A stretch of 64,000 bases of DNA from contig CAWHPS010000010.1 in assembly GCA_963831235.1 (NCBI GenBank), positions 7,565 through 71,564 of the forward strand. Reading direction: 5' to 3'. The DNA is from CAWHPS01 sp963831235. Lineage in GTDB: Bacteria; Fibrobacterota; OXYB2-FULL-49-7; JAEUSG01. Made by a program: the position numbers and the translations under genes. Under the pieces are notes generated by a model, which ran no database searches, was not told the origin of the DNA, and was given only the letters and a program-made list of their open reading frames with translations. Of this stretch, positions 9,141 through 17,317 are shown one piece after another. Position 1 is the stretch's first letter. Every line of letters begins with the position of its first letter.

Positions 9141-9974
9141 TCAAACCTTATAAGACGCACCCTCACGTACTACAAAGCAACGCATGCGTTTTGACTTGCG
9201 TGAAAAGGTCTTTTCAATATGATCTAAATCCGAATCGTGGCGCTCCTGATCGTGATGGCAAAACCCGAGTCTCTTGACACCGGCTGCGCTGGCAAGATCG
9301 AACGCATCATCAAAAGAGGAATGTCCCCACCCTTTATGACTGCGAACATATTCCTGAGTTGTATATTGAGCATCGTGTATCAGAAGATCAGCGTTTCTTG
9401 CAAATTCAACATACATTTCCCGAGGCAACCCCTCTTTATGGTGAAATGATATCTCGTTGTCCGTAAGAAACACAAGTTGTTTTCCCTTTTCCGTAAATTT
9501 GTAACCTACACCTCCGCCGGGATGATTTAATTTAATACATTCGATCTTGATGCTTCCGCTATGAAAGTGCGGGTTTGTCTGCTGAACAAAATCTATCACT
9601 CCATCAAGTTGTCTGAAAAGCACGGGAAAGTACGGTGGTTTGAACTGGTGTGTAATTATCTCTCTTAAGGAAAAGGATGTTCCATTGCACCCCATTATTT
9701 TTATGGTGTATTTTTTGGAATAAGCCGGAATAAAAAAAGGAAAACCTAGGAGATGATCCCAATGGGCGTGGGTTATCAAAATACTTATTTTCTTTCGCTT
9801 GTCGTTTTTTAACAATTCATTTCCAAGGGCACGAATACCGGATCCGGCATCAATGATTATAAGAGACCCATCTTCCCCATCAAGCTGAAAACAGGTTGTG
9901 TTCCCGCCATACTTGACAGTACCGGAACCAGGAGTCGGCAAGGACCCTCTTGTTCCCCAGCATGTAAGCTTCAT
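9141..9974 (-). CDS. Metallo-beta-lactamase fold hydrolase
   Basis: A 277-residue soluble hydrolase with the zinc-binding motif 'THAHWDH' (His69-His74), a downstream His in 'LNHPGGGVGYKF', Asp in 'LLIHDAQY' and a C-terminal 'FCHHDQERHD'. The N-terminal 'CWGTRGSLPTPG' resembles the phosphodiesterase-like/RNase Z-like subgroup often annotated as MBL fold hydrolase, so a cyclic-nucleotide or RNA phosphodiester substrate is possible but not shown. It is monocistronic, with a 94-base gap to the neighbouring minus-strand operon. Confidence 0.8.
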   Translation of the reverse strand: MKLTCWGTRGSLPTPGSGTVKYGGNTTCFQLDGEDGSLIIIDAGSGIRALGNELLKNDKRKKISILITHAHWDHLLGFPFFIPAYSKKYTIKIMGCNGTSFSLREIITHQFKPPYFPVLFRQLDGVIDFVQQTNPHFHSGSIKIECIKLNHPGGGVGYKFTEKGKQLVFLTDNEISFHHKEGLPREMYVEFARNADLLIHDAQYTTQEYVRSHKGWGHSSFDDAFDLASAAGVKRLGFCHHDQERHDSDLDHIEKTFSRKSKRMRCFVVREGASYKV

Positions 9975-10068
9975 ACAAAGTCCTTTGTGACCATTCTATT
10001 ATGCTAATACGTGTAACCGATTAAATAGAATATAGTTTATAAGGATTATTACCGCATAATATTTTTTT

Positions 10069-11529
10069 TTAAGAAAAATTAGTGGGAAGGTTAGCAATGA
10101 TGCGGACTCCAAAACCAGTTGCCCCCTCGTTATAATACATCCACTTTTTGACGGTAAAAGCCGGGCCTGCAATATCCAAATGAACCCATGCTGTATTTTC
10201 CGGTACAAACTCACCTAAGAAAAGCCCGGCTGTGAGCGCCCCGCCCCATCTGCTTCCTGTGATATTATTTATGTCCGCGTATGGAGTATCCAGCATCGGC
10301 TTATATTCCGGCGGCAGAGGCAAATGCCATACCGGGTCGCCTCCGGCTTTTGCGGCAGACTGCACAATCTTTATTAGGGCATTATTGTTGCCCATAAGCC
10401 CTGCAATATGTTCGCCGAGTGCGACTACACAAGCGCCGGTCAAAGTAGCAAAATCAATTATGTGGGTGGCCCCTACCTCTTGTGCCATATAAAGTCCATC
10501 CGTAAGAATAAGCCTGCCTTCGGCATCTGTGTTTTCAACATGGACACTCTTTTTATTCGCGGCAATAAAAATATCGCCAGGCCGTGTCGCATTGGAGTCA
10601 GGAAGATTCTCCGCAAGACAGAGGATTGCAGTTACCTTTACAGGATATTTAAGTAGAGAAAGTGCCTTAAGTCCATATAAAACAGCTGCGGCGCCGGCCA
10701 TATCATCCTTCATAGTCCACATGCTGTCAGCGGGTTTTAAACAAATACCACCGCTGTCAAAGACAATTCCTTTGCCAACAAGGCATAGGTGCTGTTTGGA
10801 TTTATTTTTTGGAATATAACTTAAAACAACCATACGCGGTGGGTTTCTGCCTGCCGACCCCACGGTCAAGAGCCCATTATAACCTTTATTTCTGAGTTCG
10901 TCTTTTTCCAGGACCGTGATGGAAAGACCGCATTCTTTCGCGACATCTTTGGCTCTTTTTAAGACTTCATCAGTACCGGCAATATTGGCAGGTTCGTTCA
11001 CAAGATTGCGGCATTGATTAACACAATTCGAAATGACAGTATCCCTTTCCGCTATTTTTTCAAAGGCCGGCCTTAAAGCTTTATCAACATGGAACGTTAC
11101 GGTGACGGTTGAATTATCCTGTTTGCTTTTATATTGCTTGAAAGAATAATTTCCGAGGTAGAGCCCCTGAACGGCTTTTAAGGCAAAAGCCTTTATATTG
11201 GAAAAAGGAATTGTGATGGAATTGAATCCATGAAGAGCGCATATTGCGGTAATTGATGATATCGATGTTGCGACTTTATCTTCGACCGACATGTTCTTAT
11301 GGTTGTCCGCAAAATAAACAAGAAGCTGCCTTGTATTAAACTCCTGCGGCAAATCCAAAAAACATTCAACTTTAATTTTTTCCTTTAAATAAGAATCGTA
11401 CAAAGGATCGACCAAAGCCGCGAGTGTCTTATCTTTACATAATTTGACATCACGGGACAGGATAACAACAATGACATCTGATGTAACATCCTTTATAGGG
11501 CCTGTTTTGAAATCAAGTGAGACGTTCAT
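10069..11529 (-). CDS. pepA: Leucyl aminopeptidase, M17 family
   Basis: Cytosolic metallo-aminopeptidase that removes N-terminal residues. All metal and catalytic residues of M17 are seen: Lys253 and Asp258 in 'VGKGIVFDSGG', Asp276 in 'MKDDMAGAAAV', and Asp335, Glu337 and Arg339 in 'NTDAEGRLILTDG'. At 486 residues it has the full family length, with the poorly conserved N-terminal domain first. It lies 5 bases downstream of the phosphoesterase gene and is probably co-transcribed with it. Confidence 0.93.
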   Translation of the reverse strand: MNVSLDFKTGPIKDVTSDVIVVILSRDVKLCKDKTLAALVDPLYDSYLKEKIKVECFLDLPQEFNTRQLLVYFADNHKNMSVEDKVATSISSITAICALHGFNSITIPFSNIKAFALKAVQGLYLGNYSFKQYKSKQDNSTVTVTFHVDKALRPAFEKIAERDTVISNCVNQCRNLVNEPANIAGTDEVLKRAKDVAKECGLSITVLEKDELRNKGYNGLLTVGSAGRNPPRMVVLSYIPKNKSKQHLCLVGKGIVFDSGGICLKPADSMWTMKDDMAGAAAVLYGLKALSLLKYPVKVTAILCLAENLPDSNATRPGDIFIAANKKSVHVENTDAEGRLILTDGLYMAQEVGATHIIDFATLTGACVVALGEHIAGLMGNNNALIKIVQSAAKAGGDPVWHLPLPPEYKPMLDTPYADINNITGSRWGGALTAGLFLGEFVPENTAWVHLDIAGPAFTVKKWMYYNEGATGFGVRIIANLPTNFS

Positions 11530-11534
11530 AAGAC

Positions 11535-12248
11535 TTAACGTCCTTCAGAAAGCCGGTGGATTAAAAAAGGTTGAAACCGTGCCTTGATCATGCGGGTCTG
11601 GGTTGATTCAATGTTATATTTAATCCTCACGTATTCAATGGTCTGTTCCTCGGAATCATAAAGTACATAGCAAGCTTTGGGGTTGCCATCTCGTGGCTGG
11701 CCCACACTGCCTATGTTTACAAGATAGCGCATGTCGTCTTTGAAGGCTATTTTTTTGTCTGTAATGATATGACCGCGATCCGTTACCACAATCGGATGAT
11801 GAGTATGCCCGATAAAACATACCTTGGTACCGAAATAATTAAAGGCATCAAGAGCATCATCGATGTTCAGGATGTATCCCCACCCTTCAGGGTTGCGCGG
11901 AGTGGCATGGACAAATGTCATGTCTTCTTCGATGTGATTGTAAGGCAGTTTTGATAAATATTCTTTGTTTTCAATGGATAGCTGTTTTATAGTCCATTCT
12001 ATTGCGAGTCGTGCATGAAAATTAAACTTTTCAATAATGGGTTTGTCGTTTACGGCAAAATCATGGTTTCCCATTAGAATTATATCAAACGTTCTTATTC
12101 TCTCAATGGTTTCAATGGGATCAGCACAATATCCGACAATATCACCAAGACAAATTTTTCTATCAGGATTTCTTCGTTCAATATCTGACATTACAGCGTC
12201 GAGTGCCGCTGCATTTGCATGGATATCGGAAATGATGGCGTAAATCAT
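11535..12248 (-). CDS. Metallophosphoesterase (YfcE/MJ0936-like)
   Basis: A 237-residue calcineurin-type phosphoesterase. The motifs run in order: 'DIHAN' near the start, 'GDIVGYCADP', 'GNHD', a conserved His at 'VHATPRN', and 'GHTHHPIVV'. The C-terminal 'NIGSVGQPRDGN' is typical of the bacterial YfcE/MJ0936-like protein phosphoesterase group. The substrate is unknown. It sits between rpmB (14-base gap) and pepA. Confidence 0.85.
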   Translation of the reverse strand: MIYAIISDIHANAAALDAVMSDIERRNPDRKICLGDIVGYCADPIETIERIRTFDIILMGNHDFAVNDKPIIEKFNFHARLAIEWTIKQLSIENKEYLSKLPYNHIEEDMTFVHATPRNPEGWGYILNIDDALDAFNYFGTKVCFIGHTHHPIVVTDRGHIITDKKIAFKDDMRYLVNIGSVGQPRDGNPKACYVLYDSEEQTIEYVRIKYNIESTQTRMIKARFQPFLIHRLSEGR

Positions 12249-12262
12249 TTTTCAACAGGAAA

Positions 12263-12487
12263 CTAAATAATGCCGGCCTTGCTTAAAACAGATCCGGCAC
12301 CATTGGCCTTGATTGTTTTCAGGGCACGGGTGCTGAGTTTTACAACCACCCATTTATTTAGTTCTGGAACAAATATGCGTTTCTTAACAAGGTTAACGTT
12401 GTGACGACGCTTGGTAAGGTTATGCGCATGGGAAACGAAGTGACCAGACATGGCCCTTTTGCCTGTAACGGAGCATTTTTTTGCCAT
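12263..12487 (-). CDS. rpmB: 50S ribosomal protein L28
   Basis: The sequence starts 'MAKKCSVTGKRAMSGHFVSH', which matches the L28 N-terminus with its 'CxVTGK' motif, and ends 'TIKANGAGSVLSKAGII'. I choose ATG 12487 because GGAGG lies just upstream and the extra 15 residues of the longer frame are not ribosomal. The product is 74 residues, in the normal range. It is not linked here to rpmG, its frequent neighbour in other genomes. Confidence 0.93.
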   Translation of the reverse strand: MAKKCSVTGKRAMSGHFVSHAHNLTKRRHNVNLVKKRIFVPELNKWVVVKLSTRALKTIKANGAGSVLSKAGII

Positions 12488-12578
12488 TTTATCCTCCAAA
12501 ATATAAAAAATTAAAATAATATAATTTTCCACATAAGAGCAATTTATAAGCGTTTTTAATACAAAAACCTATAAATGA

Positions 12579-13889
12579 TTACCCCTGACTCAAATCCTTT
12601 GCAGCATTGTAAATGCACTCAAACAAATCCAAGACCTGTTCCTTTTCAATACTGGAAAATGCAATACGAAGGTCGTTTCTGGCCGTTGATATTGTCCCGA
12701 CGCCATATTTGTCGAGTAAATGTGTTCTTAATTTTTCACTTTCAATTTTCTTAAGTCGTATGCACATGAAATAACCTGCATTAAATGGATAGGGTTCCCA
12801 GTAATCTACGAACCTGGCATCCTTCAGGACTTCTCTTACCTTATGCGCCCTGCCTTTCATGATCTCATATTTTTCCGCGCGTTCTTTTTTGAAATCAGGA
12901 TCCAAAAGCGCCTTAAGAACAAGAGTCTGCGATAACATTGAGCAGTTTGAGATTGACACACGGATAGAGCCCATTGTCTTTTTTTCAAGAGCTCCATAAA
13001 CCGCTTCCGTGTTATTGGATTTTACACCATAAGTGATAAAGCCTGTTCTAAACCCCCAAACATATTCTTCTTTTGTGGCACCGCAAAGTTTAATTGCCAA
13101 CACTCGTTCATGAAGGTTGGCGGTAAGGCCGAAAAGAGACTCTCTCATGGCGTTATCCTCAAACACAAGACCGAAATAAGCGTCATCATGCATTACGACA
13201 AGGTTGATACCCGCTTCCGAGCATCGCTTGATTGCCGCTGCTATCTCTTCCGCTTCTTTGCGCGTAGGTGAATATCCGGTTGGGTTATTGGGAAAATTCA
13301 GGATCAATATGGCCTTCCCTTTTTTCTTCCCGCGTTTCATAATGGATGCTTCCATTGCGTTCACATCAAAACCTTTGTCCGGTGTGAATGTATTGTAGGT
13401 GAAAAGATTAGCCCTGTTGCGTACGCAAAATGTGAGTGGATAATTATCCCAATACTGATCAGGAACAATAAGCGGATCGCCTGGATTCACAAAAAGCTCG
13501 GCAACTGTTGAGAGTCCGTGTGCAATGGCTGATGTTACGATTGGCTGAGAAATGGCCTTGCCTTTCATTTCCGGATTTTCGTCAAGCAGCTTGGCAAGCC
13601 AGGCTTTTCTTAATTCAGCCACTCCCTGTACAGGTGCGTACGTGAACATCTCGTCTGCTTTGAGTGCGGGCACATGCTTTTTTATGCACGGCAGATGCAT
13701 TGCTTCACCATGTTCTATTGCAATCCCGATTGTTGCATTATACTTTTTTGCCTTTTGTTTTGCCTCCGCCCCCTGATGCAATATGCCTTTTGGAAAATAT
13801 ATCTCCTTACCGAAATTCGACAGCATTTCCATTACATGAGGGCTATGTTCTTTTAGCACATCATTAAGTTCTTCTGCAAGCTTATTCAT
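12579..13889 (-). CDS. Class I/II pyridoxal-phosphate aminotransferase
   Basis: A 436-residue fold-type I PLP enzyme. 'NFPNNPTGY' (about 198-206) and 'VVMHDDAYFG' are the cofactor-binding segments, and Lys273 in 'CGATKEEYVWG' is the likely Schiff-base lysine, followed by the substrate-carboxylate Arg in 'FRTGF'. The amino-acid specificity cannot be read from sequence. Its neighbour leuA suggests a link to branched-chain amino acids, but the 94-base gap contains repeats and the link is weak. Its own transcription unit may end near 12540-12578. Confidence 0.85.
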   Translation of the reverse strand: MNKLAEELNDVLKEHSPHVMEMLSNFGKEIYFPKGILHQGAEAKQKAKKYNATIGIAIEHGEAMHLPCIKKHVPALKADEMFTYAPVQGVAELRKAWLAKLLDENPEMKGKAISQPIVTSAIAHGLSTVAELFVNPGDPLIVPDQYWDNYPLTFCVRNRANLFTYNTFTPDKGFDVNAMEASIMKRGKKKGKAILILNFPNNPTGYSPTRKEAEEIAAAIKRCSEAGINLVVMHDDAYFGLVFEDNAMRESLFGLTANLHERVLAIKLCGATKEEYVWGFRTGFITYGVKSNNTEAVYGALEKKTMGSIRVSISNCSMLSQTLVLKALLDPDFKKERAEKYEIMKGRAHKVREVLKDARFVDYWEPYPFNAGYFMCIRLKKIESEKLRTHLLDKYGVGTISTARNDLRIAFSSIEKEQVLDLFECIYNAAKDLSQG

Positions 13890-13924
13890 CTAAAACCTCC
13901 ATTAAATTTAACACCCACTTCCCA

Positions 13925-13998
13925 CTATTAACTTTTAACTATTAACTTTTAACTATTAACTTTTAACTATTAACTTTTAACTATTAACTTTTAACTTT
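13925..13998. repeat. Tandem array of 14-bp repeat CTATTAACTTTTAA
   Basis: Five perfect copies of the 14-bp unit CTATTAACTTTTAA run head to tail at 13925-13994, followed by a partial copy. The same unit occurs again at 48093-48132 and, inverted, at 47959-47985. The leuA stop codon lies inside the array, so its last residues are encoded by the repeat. The repeats are contiguous with no spacers, so this is not a CRISPR. Confidence 0.9.
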
Positions 13999-15549
13999 CC
14001 CCTTCCCTCTCCACCTATCCTCCCTGACCTTCCTCACCTCTTTAAGCCTCATGACTTTATTTATCACATTCAAGTACGCAAGTGCTGAAGCCTCAACAAT
14101 ATCAGTTGAGAAACCTACGCCATGCAATTTGTAGCCGCTGAAATCCGCTACAATATTCACTTCACCAACAGCCTCACGACCACCTGTGCGCGAATTTATC
14201 CGGTAGTCTATCATTTTAACGGAAAGACCAGTCACCCTGTCAATGGCATTACACACAGCATCAACCGGGCCGTCGCCTGTTGCTGACTCCTTCAACATTG
14301 CATCTTTTGTTTTCAGGATAAGTGTTGCTGTTGGAATCACCTTTGATCCTGATGTGACATTCAGGTAGTCCAATTTATACGCATCGGTCTCTGCGCGATC
14401 TTTGAGTTCAACAAGGGCCTCCAAATCATCATCATACACTGAGCCTTTTTTATCCGCCAATTCCAGAAAGCGCTCGTAAAAGGATTCCAGATCATAGTCA
14501 TTCTCAGCATAACCCAGAATTTCCAGACGGTGCTTAATCACATGACGACCACTTCTACTTGTCAAGTTCAGAACATTGTCTGCAAGTCCTATGCTGGCCG
14601 GTCTCATGATTTCATAAGTGTCCTTTTCCTTAAGCACACCATCCTGATGAATGCCGGATGAATGGGCAAATGCATTTGCACCCACAACAGCTTTGTTAGG
14701 TTGTACCGGCATGTTGCATAAACGTGAAACAAGCCTGCTTGTACGCATGATTTCACGCGTATCAATATTTGTATCAACCTTTAAAAGATTATGGCGGGTT
14801 TTCATTATCATGACAACTTCTTCGAGCGAGCAATTGCCGGCCCTTTCACCAATGCCGTTTATAGTGCACTCTATTTGCCGCACACCACATTCAACAGCGG
14901 TTATGGAATTAGCTGTTGCCATTCCTAAATCATTATGACAATGAACTGAGATAACGGCCTTTTCGATATTGGGCACGTTTTCAAAGACTGATGATATTAT
15001 TCTTCTGAATTCCATGGGGATGGTGTAACCTACTGTATCAGGAAGATTCACGGTACCTGCACCAGCTTTTATCACAGCCTCGACTATTCTGTACAAAAAC
15101 TCGAGTTCCGTACGTCCGGTATCTTCACACGAGAACTCAACATCATCGCAGAACCTTCTCGCATATTTCACTGCATTGACAGCCATTTCCAATATGTGGG
15201 ACTGGTCTTTGCGCAGTTTCTTTTCAATATGAATATTTGATGTGCCGATAAATGCATGTATGCGGGGCCTTTTAGAGTATTTAACAGCATCTGCAGCAGC
15301 CTTAATATCCTTTTCAACGCAGCGGCAAAGACCGCAAATGATCGGCCCCTTTATTTCTTTTGCTATTGTCTGAACTGATTCAAAATCACCCGGCGATGAT
15401 ACTGGAAACCCGGCTTCAATAACATCAACCTTGAGCTTTGCCAACTGGCGGGCTATCTGGATTTTTTCGTTTACCGAGAGGCTTGAGGCAAGTGCCTGTT
15501 CGCCATCGCGTAATGTTGTATCAAATATAATTACTTTATCGTTTTTCAT
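13984..15549 (-). CDS. leuA: 2-isopropylmalate synthase
   Basis: First committed step of leucine synthesis, condensing acetyl-CoA with 2-ketoisovalerate. The N-terminal 'FDTTLRDGEQA' and the metal-binding 'HCHNDLGMATAN' are the two signatures of the HMGL-like TIM barrel; 'NGIGERAGN' and 'SGIHQDGVLK' follow, and the C-terminal 130 residues form the LeuA allosteric domain, so leucine feedback is expected. The length of 521 is typical. The closing residues 'KVKS' and the stop are encoded inside the 14-bp repeat array. The upstream region carries a hairpin and a short reading frame (separate entry). Confidence 0.93.
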   Translation of the reverse strand: MKNDKVIIFDTTLRDGEQALASSLSVNEKIQIARQLAKLKVDVIEAGFPVSSPGDFESVQTIAKEIKGPIICGLCRCVEKDIKAAADAVKYSKRPRIHAFIGTSNIHIEKKLRKDQSHILEMAVNAVKYARRFCDDVEFSCEDTGRTELEFLYRIVEAVIKAGAGTVNLPDTVGYTIPMEFRRIISSVFENVPNIEKAVISVHCHNDLGMATANSITAVECGVRQIECTINGIGERAGNCSLEEVVMIMKTRHNLLKVDTNIDTREIMRTSRLVSRLCNMPVQPNKAVVGANAFAHSSGIHQDGVLKEKDTYEIMRPASIGLADNVLNLTSRSGRHVIKHRLEILGYAENDYDLESFYERFLELADKKGSVYDDDLEALVELKDRAETDAYKLDYLNVTSGSKVIPTATLILKTKDAMLKESATGDGPVDAVCNAIDRVTGLSVKMIDYRINSRTGGREAVGEVNIVADFSGYKLHGVGFSTDIVEASALAYLNVINKVMRLKEVRKVREDRWRGKGKVKS

Positions 15550-15594
15550 TGTTCCTCCGGAAAATTAATAAGGGTTTTAAAGACAAAACTGATG

Positions 15595-15693
15595 TTAATT
15601 GAATAAAGCAAGGTTCACGGCTGACGGTGTGATTGCCGTGCAGCCGAAAATTCTCCGGTAAACAAAGTCAGTATGTATTATTTGCTTTTTCAT
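15595..15693 (-). promoter_or_regulatory. leuA 5' leader with hairpin and a 32-codon reading frame
   Basis: On the leuA transcript an ATG at 15693 opens 32 codons ending with TAA at 15595, about 45 bases before the leuA start. Its second half overlaps a strong stem: CGGCTG-ACGG (15618-15627) pairs with CCGT and CAGCCG (15636-15646). A leader ORF overlapping a hairpin is the layout of an attenuator, but the peptide has only two Leu codons, no clear ribosome site and no U-tract, so a leucine attenuator is not supported. A structured 5' UTR is the safer reading. Confidence 0.3.
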
Positions 15694-15729
15694 TCTTTAA
15701 AGATAATTATTACATTAAATATAGGGCAA

Positions 15730-15798
15730 TTAACTTTTAAGATTTATTATCAGACACAACAATAAAAGCTCTGTTGACACCGCAATCACCTGCTCAAT
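15730..15798 (-). pseudogene. Fossil of a pilB 3' end
   Basis: Read on the minus strand, 15769-15798 encodes 'IEQVIAVSTE', identical to the C-terminal residues of the intact PilB of this window (encoded around 20285-20316). The ten codons differ at six positions and all six changes are synonymous third-base changes. A TAG stop lies four codons upstream, and downstream the frame runs into unrelated 'LLLLCLIINLKS' before a stop. This is best read as the stub of a diverged second pilus-assembly ATPase gene whose 5' part was deleted. No function is expected. Confidence 0.75.
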
Positions 15799-15811
15799 TA
15801 GTTTCTATGCC

Positions 15812-15840
15812 TTGACAAACCGTATGGAAAATCGTTTAAA
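15812..15840 (+). promoter_or_regulatory. Candidate sigma70 promoter for the plus-strand pilT gene
   Basis: TTGACA (15812-15817) and TTTAAA (15835-15840) are spaced by 17 bases, about 90 bases before the pilT ATG. The -35 box matches consensus exactly and the -10 box is weaker. The site lies between the pilB fossil and the gene. Confidence 0.5.
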
Positions 15841-15931
15841 ATTCAAAGCATATTGGAACATATGGCATTTATAATCTATATTACTCAATAAAGTAAGATT
15901 TTTCATCATTCGTAATTTCAGGAGGTCTTTC

Positions 15932-17005
15932 ATGATTACAAGCGCCGGAGAATTGCTGCGCCAACTCGCTGTAATAGGAGTTTCCGACATTCATTTGAAA
16001 GCCATGCGGCCACCACTGCAGCGCATCGGGAATGAACTGATCCCGGTAAAAAGCATGGAACCGCTCTCAGTCAAAGACACCGAAGCGATTGCCAGGGAGA
16101 TACTGGCCCCTGATGCCTGGGATCGGCTTACAACCACACTCGAATGCGACTCATCCTATTCGCTGCCCGGGTTCTGCCGTTTCCGCGTCAGCGCTTTTCG
16201 CCAGCGCGGCTCTCTCTCTCTGGTTCTCCGCATTATTCCCTTCACAATCCCCACACTTGATGAACTCAAAGTACCGGCTATTCTTAAAGACCTGGCATTG
16301 AGCGAAAACGGGCTCATCCTTGTCACCGGCGCAACCGGCAGCGGAAAATCTTCGAGCCTGGCTGGAATGATCAACCATATCAACCAGACACGTCACAGTC
16401 ATATTATCACAATAGAGGATCCGATTGAATTTCTCTACAAAGACAATCTTTCCTCAATCAATCAGCGCGAAATCAGCATTGACACGCACTCCTTTGCCAA
16501 CGCCTTTCGCGCCGCGCTCCGGCAGGATCCGGACGTCATCATGGTGGGCGAGTTGCGTGACCTGGAAACCATGGAAATTGCCCTCAAAGCGGTTGAAACA
16601 GGGCATCTGGTGCTGGCCACCCTCCACACCACGGACGCCAAGGAGACAATCAGCCGCTTTATCGACAGTTTTCCGCCTTTTCAGCAGAACCAGGTGCGCT
16701 TCCAACTTGCCGCTAATCTTAGGGCTGTTGTTTCCCAGAGACTGCTCGAACGTAAAGACGGCACGGGACGGGTACTGGCCGCTGAAATCATGATTGCCAA
16801 CGCAAGTATCCGCGAATTCATCCAGGATCCGGCTAAAACCCAAGGTATCCTGGCGAATATGGAAAAGGAGCGTGAGCAGTATGGCAGCCAGACCTTTGAT
16901 CAGGCGCTTATGGATTTGTACCGCCATGGCGATATCACCGAAACCGAGGCTGTCAGCAATGCGACAAGCCCCAATGACTTCAGGCTGAAAATAAATTTAG
17001 GCTGA
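15932..17005 (+). CDS. pilT: Type IV pilus retraction-type ATPase (PilT/PilU family)
   Basis: A 357-residue hexameric ATPase expected to drive pilus retraction at the inner membrane. Walker A is 'GATGSGKSS' (about 133-141), the Asp box is 'HIITIEDPIEF', Walker B is 'RQDPDVIMVGELRD', and the His box is 'LVLATLHTTDA'. Where classical PilT has an AIRNLIRE-type motif this protein has 'ASIREFIQDPAKT', so it may be a PilU-like accessory; the other copy at 22.5 kb is closer to PilT. A good ribosome site (AGGAGG) precedes the ATG. It is alone on the plus strand, convergent with the main pilus operon. Confidence 0.9.
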   Translation: MITSAGELLRQLAVIGVSDIHLKAMRPPLQRIGNELIPVKSMEPLSVKDTEAIAREILAPDAWDRLTTTLECDSSYSLPGFCRFRVSAFRQRGSLSLVLRIIPFTIPTLDELKVPAILKDLALSENGLILVTGATGSGKSSSLAGMINHINQTRHSHIITIEDPIEFLYKDNLSSINQREISIDTHSFANAFRAALRQDPDVIMVGELRDLETMEIALKAVETGHLVLATLHTTDAKETISRFIDSFPPFQQNQVRFQLAANLRAVVSQRLLERKDGTGRVLAAEIMIANASIREFIQDPAKTQGILANMEKEREQYGSQTFDQALMDLYRHGDITETEAVSNATSPNDFRLKINLG

Positions 17006-17072
17006 TGGAAACGATTATTGCGTCAGCAGGGCAATCGCATTAAAAATCAGCAATAAAAATGAGAACTATACG

Positions 17073-17223
17073 TAAACCCACCCCTGCCCCTCCCTTTTTC
17101 TTTGGGGAAAAAGGGAGGGGTTCTGAAAAAACAGAAAAGACATTTATAAAGCATAAATTCGAGTTCTTGTTCCCCTTCCCTTTTTCCCCCAAGAAAAAGG
17201 GAAGGGGTTAGGGGATGGGTTTA
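17073..17223. repeat. Palindromic repeat element with two strong hairpins (possible bidirectional terminator)
   Basis: The element is flanked by TAAACCCA (17073-17080) and its complement TGGGTTTA (17216-17223). Inside are two perfect stems: 13 bp pairing 17087-17099 with 17108-17120, and 15 bp pairing 17172-17186 with 17193-17207. The C-rich left and G-rich right halves are imperfect inverted copies of each other, the form of a MITE or REP-like dispersed element. It sits between the 3' ends of two convergent genes, so it could stop transcription from both sides. The rest of the 312-base gap shows nothing else. Confidence 0.75.
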
Positions 17224-17317
17224 TGCAAGCAGTCTGGTAATCATGGTGTGTTTAATGAGGTTTAAGTAATGTGGTTTGGTTCCGGTTTTATCGGATTAGG
17301 CATAAAAACACGTTATT

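Noticed and set aside
13925..13998. Possible CRISPR array
   Set aside because: The 14-bp units are contiguous and identical with no spacers, so this is a tandem repeat.
15595..15693. Leucine attenuator for leuA
   Set aside because: Only two Leu codons in the leader frame, no clear ribosome site and no U-tract after the stem.
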